Part shown: positions 10,101 through 21,915 of the stretch, in pieces
How the letters are laid out: the number at the start of each line of letters is the position of its first letter
How positions within the stretch are numbered: the stretch's first letter is position 1
Assembly: GCA_032716605.1 (NCBI GenBank)
Contig: CM064530.1
Coordinates: 10,058,259 to 10,122,258 of the forward strand
Length of the DNA stretch: 64,000 nucleotides
Source: Paralithodes platypus
Lineage: Eukaryota; Arthropoda; Malacostraca; Decapoda; Lithodidae
Direction of reading: 5' to 3'
Translations under genes and position numbers: made by a program
The notes under the pieces: generated by a model
Databases searched by the model: none
What the model was told of the DNA's origin: nothing
What the model saw: the letters and a program-made list of their open reading frames with translations, nothing else

Positions 10101-11566
10101 AACAATAATTTCTGTTTCCTCCTATATTAGAGGCTCGTTATCGCTCACCAGGAAAAAATCGACATGTAAAAGGCACGAAAGGTCTTAATACTGGCAACAA
10201 AATGGGGCGAATAATAATAAAATCGTCAAATTAATAGCCCGAACGTCTTAAAATCTGAAAACTAAAGGGGCTAATCATGAGGGAGAGGAAAGCCACAAAA
10301 ACCAAAGGCTGGTTTCATAAAGTGAACCATAAATTAAATACTATCTTAAGACTCGTATACTACTTCTATAAGAATGGCATAATGGCAAGCAGTGCCTCTA
10401 GTTAACCCTTCACTTTATGATCTGTATCTGGCTAAGACTAACACCTATATTTACCTTAGGAAAGACCTCTACGAATATGAGGGTATGTCTATGTCAATGA
10501 ACCCACAGATCCTTCACATATTTAATGAAATTGCCTAACGATATAAAAAACAAAACAAAAAAATATGTATATATATATACCTGTATATATAATATACTGT
10601 ATATATGATATAACATCATACGTACTTATGGGGTCAAACCATAGACTCATAAAAATACTGTTGATGATAGACAACTTCGTTTTTCATTCTGGAAAGAGCA
10701 TGAACAATACGAGTCATGTCATATATAAACATTCTATGCCGTTGCTGAAAATTCAGAGATATAATGGTAGAAAGTGAACTGATGTATAATATGTTTTTTA
10801 GTCAGGTACGGTAAAATTGATGATATTATATTTTTGTGTGGGTTTATCTGGTGGAAGATAGTAAATTAAGCTTTCTTCTTTCTATTAACATGTACTAGGT
10901 TGCATTAAATGCAATTCTTGTGGCTGGAAATCAATATAGAGTGAATGTTTTCATTACGCATGCATAATTTTTACTTGCTATGTACCAATTTTGAAAATAA
11001 TCCTTATACAATCAGCTATTGATGGTAACTACATTCTGATGCCATATTTGGAAAGAGCATAAAGAACATCTTACCTGTATTGCTTTGCATCTAACAATAG
11101 TATGACCGTGTAAACAAGGAAACACGATTAAATATTTCTTATATTACCATTTTGAAATACGTTTCCAAAACTGGCGTGAGGGAGTTAAAACACGTGACAG
11201 AACAACCCTTAATATGTATATATATAGATATATATATATACATTACTATTTTTATATGTCTAATAAAAGTGTTTCATTTCATAAGGATTTTATGCCAAAT
11301 CATTAATATTTTCTGAACACGATTTTAACAATTACTAGTTTTCATTAACACTTCTAATATTTCATTAGTTATCCTTAGAAAACAAATATGTTAAAATATA
11401 TGATTATATATTGTTTTCCCGAAAATATCCCTATTAATATTCCCATTAAGGCCTTTCATAACTATTTAAATCTCAATCAAGTTATGCTAAACATTTGATC
11501 GTAATAGCTTTCCAGGATACGAAATTAAGGAATACAAACAAACATGGTAAAATATTGCATAATTAT
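7150..11566. repeat. Array spacer between copy 1 and copy 2 (no gene)
   Basis: This spacer holds the conserved proximal block, a CT run (about 7478-7500), the MITE-like element (about 7755-7982), a polypyrimidine block (8066-8450), a CT microsatellite (about 9047-9085), the 645-bp inverted-repeat element (9339-9981) and the dispersed repeat (about 10010-10300). It lacks the ~815-bp SINE-bearing segment: the sequence jumps from GGGGTCAAACC (about 10630) straight to AAAAATACTGTTGATG (about 10650). The same jump occurs in the spacer beyond copy 4. Confidence 0.65.
9339..9981. mobile_element. 645-bp terminal-inverted-repeat element, unit 1 copy
   Basis: Collinear with the copy at 2722-3367 and at the same site, differing by scattered substitutions and a shorter T run. 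It is inherited by unit duplication, not an independent insertion. Confidence 0.55.
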
Positions 11567-11697
11567 TTTAATAAATTAATTAATATATCGGAAGGAAAAA
11601 TAATAATTTACAAAGATTCAGGAGAGGGAAAGAGTGTAAGGGCATCGTTGTCGTTGACACCAACGATATCCATTGTCTAGGATCAGTTTAAATCCAT

Positions 11698-12857
11698 TTA
11701 CTTGGATTCGTTGGAGCCGTACTCGAAGGATCGGGACTCGGAGGATCGGGACTCATAGGATCCGGAGTCGAAGCGGGCTTCACCAGAGTAAGTGACATCA
11801 GCAATGTAGCCAGAGTCACCGTCAACGTAGTAGGCAACCTTCTGCAGGCGACCGTCGGGAAGCTGCACGTAGTAGGACCCCTGGGTCTGGTCGCCGTCAC
11901 GGGTCTCCTGTTGGCCGTAGTGGTTCTCAGAGGAGTCGTCATCGACGGCCCAGTTGAAGTCGTACTTTGCCTCGCTGGACTCGTACGACTCGGAGGACTG
12001 GAAATATGAAAACAAATAATATATTTTGCTTGAAACTTCAAGGAAAAATAATTTGTTCTATCCCAAAAAATAAAATATAACCAAATATCTTTATGTATTT
12101 TTTTCAAATGTGTGTTTGTTATATAATTTGTTATCATATTTTTACAAAAAAATGTGTTACCTACACCAGAATTGGATCCGTAGAATTCACGGCTGTCGGC
12201 AGCAACCAGGGCAGCCAGGCCCAAAAGGATGACGATCTGTTGACAAAAGAAAGACACGGTGAGGAACATATATAAACACCCACCCACACACATTGATATA
12301 TTGTGTACGCCATCAACTGCTCAACATATAGCTATCATCAACCCTTATAGTACCAGTGCCGTCCTTTTAACTTTATTCTGGCTACTGTTAGCTGATTTTA
12401 TTCAGCTTAAAAAGAGCCTCCAGCAATTAGGAGGCTTCGAACTATCTCACTTAATAATTGTTACTACCACAGATCCTTCTTAAACTGCACATAATCATCT
12501 AAATATAGCTAGAAAGGTGAATATATACTGTATAATCTCTAACTATATACTGTACATAATATGGTATTTGCAATGACACTCTTAACTGTGATGTTTATTA
12601 TTTGTATCTGCTCACCAGAAATGCAGAATGTCCTTATCTGTATAATAGCTTTTTTTTGTTTTGTAATTATCATAATTCACGGGGTAAATATTGCATCACT
12701 GTGGTAAAAAGAGTGAATTGCATTTAGATCCAGATTTGACTGCCTAAATCAAAATAAGTTATAGTTGTATGTACATCTATACATTTATATTTACATCTCT
12801 ATATCTGCAATCTTTAAATAGCTATGCATAAATAATTAAAGCTACCTTGGCGTTCAT
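11698..12857 (-). CDS. Cuticle protein, RR/chitin_bind_4 type, copy 2
   Basis: Join of 12857-12846, 12236-12165 and 11997-11698. The 127-residue protein is identical to copy 1. The donor of intron 2 is GTAGGT rather than GTGAGT, and residue 28 is encoded GGT rather than GGC. Both features are shared only with copy 5, as are two silent changes in exon 3 (minus-strand codons for Ala94 and Ser90/Gly91 region), which mark copies 2 and 5 as sisters. Intron 2 is 167 nt and includes a short A-rich insertion. A likely poly(A) signal ATTAAA is at 11572-11567. Confidence 0.92.
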
Positions 12858-12886
12858 TGTGTAGTGTAGCTAGGTGTGGACTTAAC

Positions 12887-12918
12887 TGACTAGATCTGCC
12901 CTGACTGCCCTATATATA
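12887..12918 (-). promoter_or_regulatory. Core promoter of copy 2
   Basis: TATATATA at 12911-12918 and the initiator TCAGT with A at 12887, 31 nt apart. The 5' UTR is 12858-12887. Confidence 0.75.
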
Positions 12919-14783
12919 CCCTAACAAACCCTACACCTCCAACACCCCCATGTTTCCTCACCTCTTTCGCTCCCCTCCACCACACTCACAACCTTCGCAT
13001 TCTTCAGGTTGTTGCTACCATATTTTCCTTTCTCTGAGTATGGCTGTTGTTATTGTCGATTTTCTTTGTTTATCTCGTGATTAATATACAATCAAACAAA
13101 AAACATACAAAACATTAAAACAAGAGAGGGAAATAGACAGAGGATTGGGCTGATTACATGTTTTATGTGGAATTGTAACAACATAATTGTAAACAAAACA
13201 TTCAAGTGACTCGTCTACATTTTCTCATGAGGCTGCTTGATACCGACTCTCTCTCTCTCTCTCTCTCAGTTCATTCATATTAATTATTTTATCTTTCTTT
13301 TCTTTCTTCCACTCCAAAAAACGAATACTCACGAAAACAAAGAAATGCGAACATCAACAGACCGACTGGTTCAGACGAGGCTGCTCGTTCTTAGTAAATG
13401 GAGAAGTAGCACATTTCTGCAAAACTGAATTAATTTTAACGTCACTTTTTCAACTATGAAATTAATTAAGTAGGGGTTTGATTGTATGAATTGATATCTG
13501 CGTATTTTGAAAGACTAAATCAGTCTCACAATTTACCCTTCCAATTCCGGTGCCGTCCTTTTATAACTTTATTCTGGCAACTATTAAACGATTGTATTCA
13601 GTTTCAAATGGGCCTCCAGCAATTAACAGGCTTCGAACTATCTCATTAACCCTACTTACTACAACAGATCCTTCTTAAACTTTACAAAATTTTCTAATTA
13701 TAGCTATAATAAAATATATAAATCGTCGCCGGTACAGAAGGGGTTAATAACTTGTCGTGGCGTTCTAAATAGTTACTACCCAGTTAAAAAAACAATAAAT
13801 AAAAACAATATATACTTAGCTTGATCTGGTTTGACTTGCTGTCCATGTTTTCCTGTGCTCTCTCATTACTCCTCTTTTATTCCTTGTTTTCTTCTTCTTC
13901 TTTTCGTGTTCTCCTCGCATTCACCTTTTCTTCTCCTCGTATTCCCCTTCTTCCTGTTCTTCTTCTCGTTTCCTCCTTAATTTAGACTTCTTCTCGTTTT
14001 TTCCTTGTTTGTTCTTCCTCGTTTTCTCTTCGTATTCCCCTTCTTCCTGTTTTCTTCTCGCTTCCTGCTTGATTTAGGCTTCTCGTTTTATCATCGTTTT
14101 CTCCTTTTCCTTGTTTTCTTCTTCGGTCTCGTTTTATCATTCTGTTTGTTTTGCTTCGATTCGTTTACTCTTCCTCCCCCTGTTCTCCTTACTCTCGTTA
14201 TCTCGGAAGCCTAATTCTTAGGCCTAGTTTTTGTAAGCAGCATCTTATGTATTCAGAGACTAGCATTAAAATAGTTATTGCTTAAATTATCTAGAACTGA
14301 CTCTCAATTTTCTAAATGTTGCTTAATCGATACCGTACGCAAATGTTGTAATCAAAACTCGTTCGCAAATAATATGTTTAAAAGCAAATGTATATATAAT
14401 AACGATATTAACAGTATAGTTAAAACTTAAGCATATTTTTAGCTGACCTAGAAAATATTTATGAACAATATAGCTTAGAACAAAAATCTCTATCAAAAGG
14501 TTAACTGTACGTCTAATAAAAGCCAGAAAACAGAACATAAATGCGTTTTTGGATCTAAAAAGGGTTAAGTGCATAGCATTAAAGGCCTGACTAGTTTACC
14601 TAAATATACAGCAAGGATAATATATATGAATGTTAATGAGTGTATCAATTAACCCTCTGACTTCCATATAGGCCTACCCCTCCTAATATGCATACAATCG
14701 TGTAATAATGGTGTTGTGTGCGAATGCCACCTTTCAGTTACAAAATAACCATAACTGTCAGCCAACCAGTTCCAAATATATGA

Positions 14784-14834
<51 letters not shown>

Positions 14835-15651
14835 TCTTTTATTGCCATTTTGGTGTTCGAATTATCAAACAAGGGGTGAAACTTTGCCTTTGATAGTGAA
14901 GAATATAGGCTATATCCAAAGTCCAAACCTTTTATTCTGCCCCCTTTATTGACGAATGATTTTTGTGGTAATGGGAGTGTGGAAGAGAGGCTATAAGGTC
15001 ACCAGTAGCTGCTTAATATGACAGAAGTTGGTTGATCTCTGTTACTAAAGGGTCTCTAGCTAAAAATAATTAAGGGGAGAGTTGTATTTAATGGTCGATT
15101 TATATATTGTTTCATTATTGATTTTAGTTTCTTCCCTAGACCTTCATCAAGCTTAAAAAAAACATCCCCAAAGTCCCCTTTCTAGATAAATGTGTATATT
15201 TTTCGGTAGAACAATAATTTCGGTTTCCTCCTATATTACAGGCTCGTTATCGCTCACCAGGAAAAAAATCGACATGTAAAAGGCACGAAAGGTCTTAATA
15301 CTGGCAAAAAAATGGGGCGAATAATCATAAAATCGTCAAATTAATAGCCCGAACGTCTTAAAATCTGAAAACTAAAGGGGCTAATCATGAGGGAGAGGAA
15401 AGCCACAAAAACCAAAGGCTGGTTTCATAAAGTGAACCATAAATTAAATACTATCTTAAGACTCGTATACTACTTCTATAAGAATGGCATAATGGCAAGC
15501 AGTGCCTCTAGTTAACCCTTCACTTTATGTTCTGTATCTGGCTAAGACTAACCACTATATTTACCTTAGGAATGACCTCTACGAATATGAGGGTATATCT
15601 ATGTCAAAGAACCCACAGATCCTTCACATATTTAATGAAATTGCCTAACGA

Positions 15652-15700
<49 letters not shown>

Positions 15701-17141
15701 TACTGCATAGTGTATATATGATATAACATCATACGTACTTATGGGGTCAAACACATGACTACAGAGTAGGATGTAGGTTAAAAGTCAAGTAGCCATTCAT
15801 TTTCTATACCTAGATTTTGCACACTGGCTTAATTATACAAATGCAGTTATAATGGATAACCGGAATTTCATAAATAACCTAATATTCGATTTTTTATTAA
15901 TTTCACCACAACACCAAACACCTCCAATGAAATTAATGCAAGCATTATGTGGTCCACCAGGATTCGAACCCGGGTTATCACACACAGATTTGTAGACACC
16001 TTAACCATTACACCACCAAGACGGTAAAGGTTTATGCACACGCCTACGACTTATTATTCATTCTCGAATACTGGATATTAATCTAATCATGTTCATATTC
16101 CCACCGCACTATGGTAGCCTAATGTTTAAGTGAGAGGAAAGAATGTCCATGGGGCACAGATCATTTAGAACGGCCTCGCTACGAAAGATGGCGGATTTAT
16201 CGGCTGGACTACGAGTATGTGTACCTAATACTATATGATAAGGTTATATGTCTTTGAACAGTTTATTTTTACTACATGTATAGTTTTAACTAATGTCTGT
16301 GTATTGTGTGAAGGTTTTAATTAAATATCCCTTATAAAGGTTTTTATTTGTCAACAAGTGAATACCCATTGATAAATATTCATATAAAATCTTATATTAG
16401 GAGTAGGGATTTCGTTGTTTGTAAAGCCCATCTTCACACCACTATCTATACGCACCACCAATATTTATATCTCTAGTACACCATCCCAGGAAATATATTG
16501 ACAATAACGAACTCTACTGTACAGAGCTCTGAGTCCAAAGTCGGCGGGTGTATACTTTTCTGTCATTATATTCACATAAAAATACTGTTGATGATAGACA
16601 ACTTCCGTTTTTCATACTGGAAAGAGCATGAGCAATACGAGTCATGTCATATATAAACATTCTATGCCGTTGCTGAAAATTCAGAGATATAATGGTAGAA
16701 AGTGAACTGATGTTGTATAATATGTTTTTTAGTCAGGTACGGTAAAATTGATGATATTATATTTTTGTGTGGGTTTATCTGGTGGAAGATAGTAAATTAA
16801 GCTTTCTTCTTTCTATTAACATGTACTAGGTTGCATTAAATGCAATTCTTGTGGCTGGAAATCAATATAGAGTGAATGTTTTCATTACGCATGCATAATT
16901 TTTACTTGTTATGTACCAATTTTGAAAATAATCCTTATACAATCAGCTATTGATGGTAACTACATTCTGATGCCATATTTGGAAAGAGCATAAAGAACAT
17001 CTCACCTGTATTGCATCTAACAATAGTATGACCGTGTAAACAAGGACAAACTATTAAATATTTCTTATATTGCCATTTTGAAATAAGTTTCCAAGATACC
17101 GAACTGGCGTGAGCGAGTTAACACACGTGACAGAACAACCC

Positions 17142-17210
<69 letters not shown>

Positions 17211-17535
17211 TACTATTTTTATATGTCTAAAAAAAAGTGTTTCATTTCATAAGGATTTTATGCCAAATCATTAATATTTTCTGAACACGATTTTAACAAT
17301 TACTAGTTTTCATTAACACTTCTAATATTTCATTAGTTATCCTTAGAAAAAAATATGTTAAAATATATGATTATATATTGTGTTTTCCCGAAAATATCCC
17401 TATTAATATTCCCATTAAGGCCTTTCATAACTATTTAAATCTCAATCAAGTTATGCTAAACATTTGATCGTAATAGCTTTCCAGGATACGAAATTAAGGA
17501 ATACAAACAAACATGGTAAAATATTGCATAATTAT
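12919..17535. repeat. Array spacer between copy 2 and copy 3 (no gene)
   Basis: Contains the proximal block, a CT run, the MITE-like element (about 13528-13747), a polypyrimidine block (13830-14210) and a long CT microsatellite (14787-14836). The empty site of the 645-bp element is at about 15085-15095 (GTATTTAATGG). Then come the dispersed repeat (about 15120-15410), A-run plus TA (about 15654-15702), the SINE head (15950-16023) and (TA)n at 17147-17206. The sequence is an ordinary array unit right up to and into exon 3 of copy 3. Confidence 0.65.
15950..16023 (-). repeat. tRNA-derived SINE head (unit 2)
   Basis: Same A-box-like and B-box (GGTTCGAATCC) arrangement as at 4231-4305, in the same position within the unit. 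Confidence 0.6.
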
Positions 17536-17666
17536 TTTAATAAATAAATTAATATATCGGAAGGAAAAATAATAATTTACAAAGATTCAGGAGAGGGAAA
17601 GAGTGTAAGGGCATCGTTGTCGTTGACACCCACGATATCCATTGTCTAGGATCAGTTAAAATCCAT

Positions 17667-19202
17667 TTACTTGGATTCGTTGGAGCCGTACTCGAAGGAT
17701 CGGGACTCGGAGGATCGGGACTCATAGGATCCGGAGTCGAAGCGGGCTTCACCAGAGTAAGTGACATCGGCAATGTAGCCGGAGTCACCGTCAACGTAGT
17801 AGGCAACCTTCTGGCAGGCGGACCGTCGGGAAGCTGCACGTAGTAGGACCCCTGGGTCTGGTCGCCGTCACGGGTCTCCTGTTGGCCGTAATGGTTCTCA
17901 GAGGAGTCGTCATCGACGGCCCAGTTGAAGTTTGGTACTCGCCAGACTCAAAGGACTGAAAATAAAAGCAAGGAAATATTATGTTTGTGAACATAATTGA
18001 TATGAACAAATATTTTAATCATAGATATTTTTTTACTACATTCAATAATACAATATGGTCTTTGGTGACAGCTATGCGAAGCAATATTTGACTTACATCA
18101 GAACCATAGTTGGATCCATAGAACTCATGGCTGTCGGCAGCGACCAGGGCGGCCAGGCCCAAAAAGATAAGGATCTGTGGATAAAGGAAAGATATGGTAA
18201 AGAACATGAGAACAAAGGAACAGTAGCATGTGTTTATATGTGCAAATATTAGGTAATGCTATACACGACGGACTGAAATCCATTATTCAGAATCAAATTT
18301 GTTGCCCACATATAAATGTTTCATGGCATTTTTTTTAAATTATGTTGTTTTTGCAATCCAACTTCAAACAGTTCTGCATTTGAATTGGTAACATACACAG
18401 TGCTTTAATAAAATAAAAAATAATAATTTAATAAGCTAGTTTTAGAAATATGTCTATTAGGCATCTAATACGTATTACAGTATACATACTATCTATGATG
18501 ATCATTTCATATGAAGAAAAGAATGATAATGAAACGTTCTAACTATGCACTGATGCAGATGTAATCAACGCAGTAACTAAATAGTATATTATACTTTTCT
18601 ATCTCTATTTAACAATGTATGATTGATTGTACTCTTATCTATAGCTAGGCTGATCTATAGAATTGTGTAATCGTAAATTAATGATTCTAAAATAATTAAA
18701 ACAACAGTACACGTAATTGATAGTCCTAAAACAATACGTTGTTGTATTGTTAAGTATTTTCTAACGTTACACAAGGTATTTATATAAAACTAATACCAAA
18801 TAGTTCTTAGGTTTACATCTTAAATTGTTCTCAATATCTATCAATGTATACCATATTTACAACGAATTACCCTGACGTTCATTGTTTATTGGGTTTTACA
18901 GGTTCTTTAGGAAATAATTGAAAAAACAGCAAATAATCGGAAAGCTAGATTTTTGTAATCCCTAACTATACACTGGTTTCTTTTCAACTGACGGTAAATT
19001 GAATAGTTCCCATCAAGTTTTCTCCACTATTTTGAAGAATTGTTAGTGAAATATGGTGCTAATTATATAAACTTGGTCTTAATATGATGCAGAGGACATA
19101 GTGGTTATTTGTCCATTAAGTATCGAGAAATTAGCTGCTAAAGGATGAAATGAATTCGAGTATATATATGTATAATGACGGAAGAAGTACCTTGGAGTTC
19201 AT
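17667..19202 (-). pseudogene. Cuticle protein copy 3: chimeric, frame-disrupted paralogue
   Basis: Exon 1 (19202-19191, MNSK), exon 2 (18174-18097, 78 nt) and exon 3 (17955-17667, 289 nt) can all be placed with GT...AG ends. Exon 2 encodes ILIFLGLAALVAADSHEFYG plus SNYGSD, a divergent version of the signal peptide and linker. Exon 3 opens SFESGEYQ, unlike the SSESYESSEA of the other copies. From about 17932 leftwards the sequence is the standard exon 3 and standard 3' flank. The join is out of frame for FNWAV, and two single-G insertions follow (near 17814 and 17820). No complete RR domain can be read. Introns are 1016 and 139 nt. A poly(A) signal is at 17541-17536. A non-functional fusion is most likely; sequence errors could account for the two insertions but not for the different 5' half. 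Confidence 0.8.
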
Positions 19203-19231
19203 TGTGTAGTGTAGCTAGGTCAAAACTTAAC

Positions 19232-19264
19232 TGACTAGACCTACCCGGGGTGCGCCTATATATA
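19232..19264 (-). promoter_or_regulatory. Core promoter of the divergent copy 3
   Basis: TATATATA at 19257-19264 and TCAGT with A at 19232, 32 nt apart. The 5' UTR is 30 nt, as in the other copies. The C-rich block upstream (about 19265-19350) is diverged but alignable with the standard promoters. Promoter architecture is thus conserved although flanking DNA is not. Confidence 0.7.
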
Positions 19265-19430
19265 CCCTACGAAACACCACACCTCCACCACCCCCATGTT
19301 TCTCTCACCTCTTGCCCTCACCTCCAACACACTCATAACCTTTGGCTTTTTTCATATTCCTAATTTTGCTACCGATTGCTACTTACGTTGTGTGAAGTAA
19401 TAAACAGAAACTTAGTTGCAACGTATCCAG

Positions 19431-19433
19431 CAA

Positions 19434-19465
<32 letters not shown>

Positions 19466-19495
19466 AATAATAATCTATCTATCTATCTATCTATT
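19431..19495. repeat. AAAT/AAT/ATCT compound microsatellite
   Basis: (AAAT)n, (AAT)n and (ATCT)n tracts abut the 3' end of the minus-strand non-LTR fragment, so they may be its simple-repeat tail, as RTE-like elements often have. Confidence 0.75.
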
Positions 19496-19497
19496 GC

Positions 19498-20080
19498 CGG
19501 ACGCCGTGATCCCCAAAGGGATGGCCACGACCGAATCGCCCCATGCACCTCTGTCCCTAGTCAGTTGACGCCCCTCCCCCCAACCAGCACCGCCTTCGTT
19601 CATATACTTCCTTTCACTCCATCCTTCCACCTCTCATTCGGTCTACCTCTCCCTCTCTGTCCCTCCACCTCGCTCTCGTACACCCTCTTAGTCATTCTCT
19701 CGCTTTCCATACGTTCCATATGGCCGAACCATCTCAAGTTGTTCCTTTTCACACTTTCCAGCACATCTACCTCCACACCACACCTCCTTCTTACTTCCTC
19801 ATTAGTCTGTCTATCCCTCCATGTAACTCCGCACGCACTCCTTAAGTAATTCATTTCCACTGCTCTCCACTCTTGGTCTGAGTCTCAATGTCCATACTTC
19901 GATTCCGTAAGTCAGTGTCGGGATTACCACATTGGCATGCAAGGACTTCTTCACTTCCATACTGACCACCCTATTTCTTGTTACTGCTTTTAGAATTCCT
20001 ACAACCCTCTTCCCCTGTTGTACCCTAATAATAATATGAATATTATGCCTGGAGTCCATGTGACGGAGGGATTTTATCAA
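19498..20080 (-). mobile_element. 5'-truncated non-LTR retrotransposon fragment (C-terminal end, RTE-like)
   Basis: Two overlapping frames on the minus strand give the C-terminal end of a non-LTR reverse transcriptase polyprotein. The first reads KSLHANVVIPTLTYGIEVWT (20080 leftwards to about 19880). After a frameshift near 19870-19890 the second reads MNYLRSACGVTWRDRQTNEE followed by RWFGHMERMESERMTKRV and GRGRPNERWKDGV. The order and motifs are those commonly seen after the polymerase domain of RTE/BovB-like elements. There is no start or endonuclease, and the frame is broken, so this is a dead fragment. The clade assignment is tentative. Confidence 0.75.
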
Positions 20081-20239
20081 AATGTCTTGAATTTTAACTA
20101 TCCAATCTGAGATGAGATAGATTGAGCCTTCTCCTCACCCTCACTTAGTTGCAACGTATGCATCCATTTATTTTTTATTTTGTTTATTATGAATATTATG
20201 CCTGGAGTCGGACGAAATAATGGAACGATTGACGGAGGA

Positions 20240-20240
<1 letters not shown>

Positions 20241-20314
<74 letters not shown>
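20241..20314. repeat. (GT)n microsatellite
   Basis: About 36 GT dinucleotides with one G insertion in the middle. Confidence 0.9.
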
Positions 20315-20316
<2 letters not shown>

Positions 20317-20408
20317 TATATCAAGCCTAAATTGATGCCATCAATTACTATGAGCTTATGCTCATGTTAGGATTGGTTACATTGGATTAGATTAAGGCAC
20401 AAGTAGTT

Positions 20409-20432
20409 TAGGTTAGGTTAGGTTAGATTAGA
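20409..20432. repeat. Short TTAGG telomere-type run
   Basis: Three tandem GGTTA units followed by degenerate copies. TTAGG is the usual arthropod telomere repeat, but this tract is far too short and internal to be a telomere. Confidence 0.5.
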
Positions 20433-20619
20433 TGACAGAGGATATTTGGTTAAGCTGCTTTATTTTTGGATAAACAAGATTATGGTATACGAGGTTTAAT
20501 TTTGTTGTCTTTGAACAAATTGAAACTTCTGCCACCCTCTATTCGGGACAGAATTTACAAGGTCAAGCGTAATATATGACCTCTGATTTATCAATAATTG
20601 TGTGTAATCCTTATTATAT

Positions 20620-21130
20620 CTGTTTGTCTGTCTGTCTGTTTGTTTGTTTGTGTGTAAACAAGATATCTAAACATAAGTTATGATCCGATTTTCACGAAAG
20701 TTGGTGGACAGATAGAATATGCGGCAAGGAAGAAGTGACTTCATTTAAAAGACGATCGGTAGAGCGCATGTCTCCGCCATCGTAGGCGGAGGGACGCGCT
20801 CTCCCAAATGCCCCTCTAGTTAAACTATGCAATCAACTTCTTAACTAACCAAACTTGACTCAATTTGTTGAAATCTATTAGATACTGAACATATTTCGAA
20901 GTATTTTTTTACCGCATTTGCCTACGATTGATCGACTTGGTTGTAGTTGTTATCTTGATGTTCTTGTTGTTACATTCGCTAACGAAGTTGAACGGAGGTT
21001 ATATTATTACCTCCTTTTGTCTGTGTGCCTGTAGACAAGATATCTCACACATTCATGAACCGAGTTTCAAGAAATTTGGTTGGCAGATAGGATATACGCC
21101 AAGGAAAAAGTTATTCAATTTAGTGATTCC
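20620..21130 (+). repeat. Pair of related dispersed repeats (20620-20765 and 21000-21130)
   Basis: Both segments run TGTCTGT..., ACAAGATATCT, then a GTTATGATCCGATTTTCACG-like stretch, a TTGGTGGACAGATAG-like stretch and a GGCAAGGAAGAAGT-like stretch, in the same orientation and about 380 bp apart. They differ at many bases, so they are two old copies of one unclassified repeat family. No open frame is conserved. Confidence 0.6.
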
Positions 21131-21357
21131 TAATAGTAGCAAATGTAAATAGTGGGATGTAACTACAGTATATAATACCCCTGTTAGTTTTATTGATAAT
21201 AATTATAGTATTAATAATATCAACAATGTAAAATAATAAATTATAATAATGATAATAATAATACAAATAATAATAATTTCATATTTGTTCTCACCAACCC
21301 ACCAACTAATATACAAATAAACCAAACTAATGAAATCAATGAAAGTAATGAATACAT

Positions 21358-21432
21358 GTGGTACTCCAAGGACTCGAACCTAGGATATTCACACCGAAAT
21401 TCCGCACACTAAGCATTATGATATCAAGACAG
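21358..21432 (-). repeat. Old tRNA-derived SINE copy outside the array units
   Basis: The minus strand has GATATCATAATGCTTAGTG (A-box region) and GGTTCGAGTCC (B box), followed by the same TGAAA(T)CAATGAAA-type body found beside the array SINE (AATGAAATTAATGC at about 4206-4220). It is the same family, independently inserted and more diverged. Confidence 0.55.
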
Positions 21433-21442
21433 TAATAATAAT

Positions 21443-21449
21443 GAGAGAG

Positions 21450-21535
<86 letters not shown>

Positions 21536-21551
21536 AGAGAGAGAGAGAGAG

Positions 21552-21595
<44 letters not shown>

Positions 21596-21596
21596 G
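21443..21596. repeat. (GA)n microsatellite
   Basis: About 150 bp of GA with a few GGA and AAA interruptions. The long Arg/Glu and Leu/Ser frames across it are artefacts. Confidence 0.9.
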
Positions 21597-21865
21597 GTGG
21601 GTAAAGTAAGAGGTTTATATTCATTCTGTACACTTTTCCTAATAATTTTAACATTAGCCTACATCATTAGGTCTATCATAGATTTTGACATTTAATAAAG
21701 ATAATTAGTAAAATTATGACTGATAATAGCACACCATAAATCGGAGGCAAATGTATATCTGCTACAGTAGCGATGGTTCTATACCTATGCAAGCACAACT
21801 GAATTCATGTCAGGACCATCATTATAATAATATAAGACCATTCTGACAAACAACGTGATAATTTG

Positions 21866-21915
21866 CCTCCTGGTGGCCATATTGGCTCTCAGAGGAGTCG
21901 TCATCCAGAGCGAAA
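21866..21915 (-). pseudogene. Relic fragment of cuticle exon 3
   Basis: About 45 bp align with the region of exon 3 encoding residues 47-60 (DDDSSENHYGQQET). The plus strand has CTCAGAGGAGTCGTCATC exactly as in the genes, flanked by GCCTCCTGGTGGCCATATTGG against the functional CTCCTGTTGGCCGTAATGG. No flanking exon sequence survives. Confidence 0.55.

Noticed and set aside
14323..14574. 83-codon minus-strand frame (MHLTLFRSKN...), identical at 37206 and 43256
   Set aside because: It is broken in other units by simple indels, has no recognisable domain and lies in AT-rich spacer. Conservation is explained by unit duplication.
21441..21695. Arg/Glu-rich or Leu/Ser-rich proteins over GA/CT tracts (also at 53364, 54149 and 60864)
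   Set aside because: Pure dinucleotide-repeat translations.
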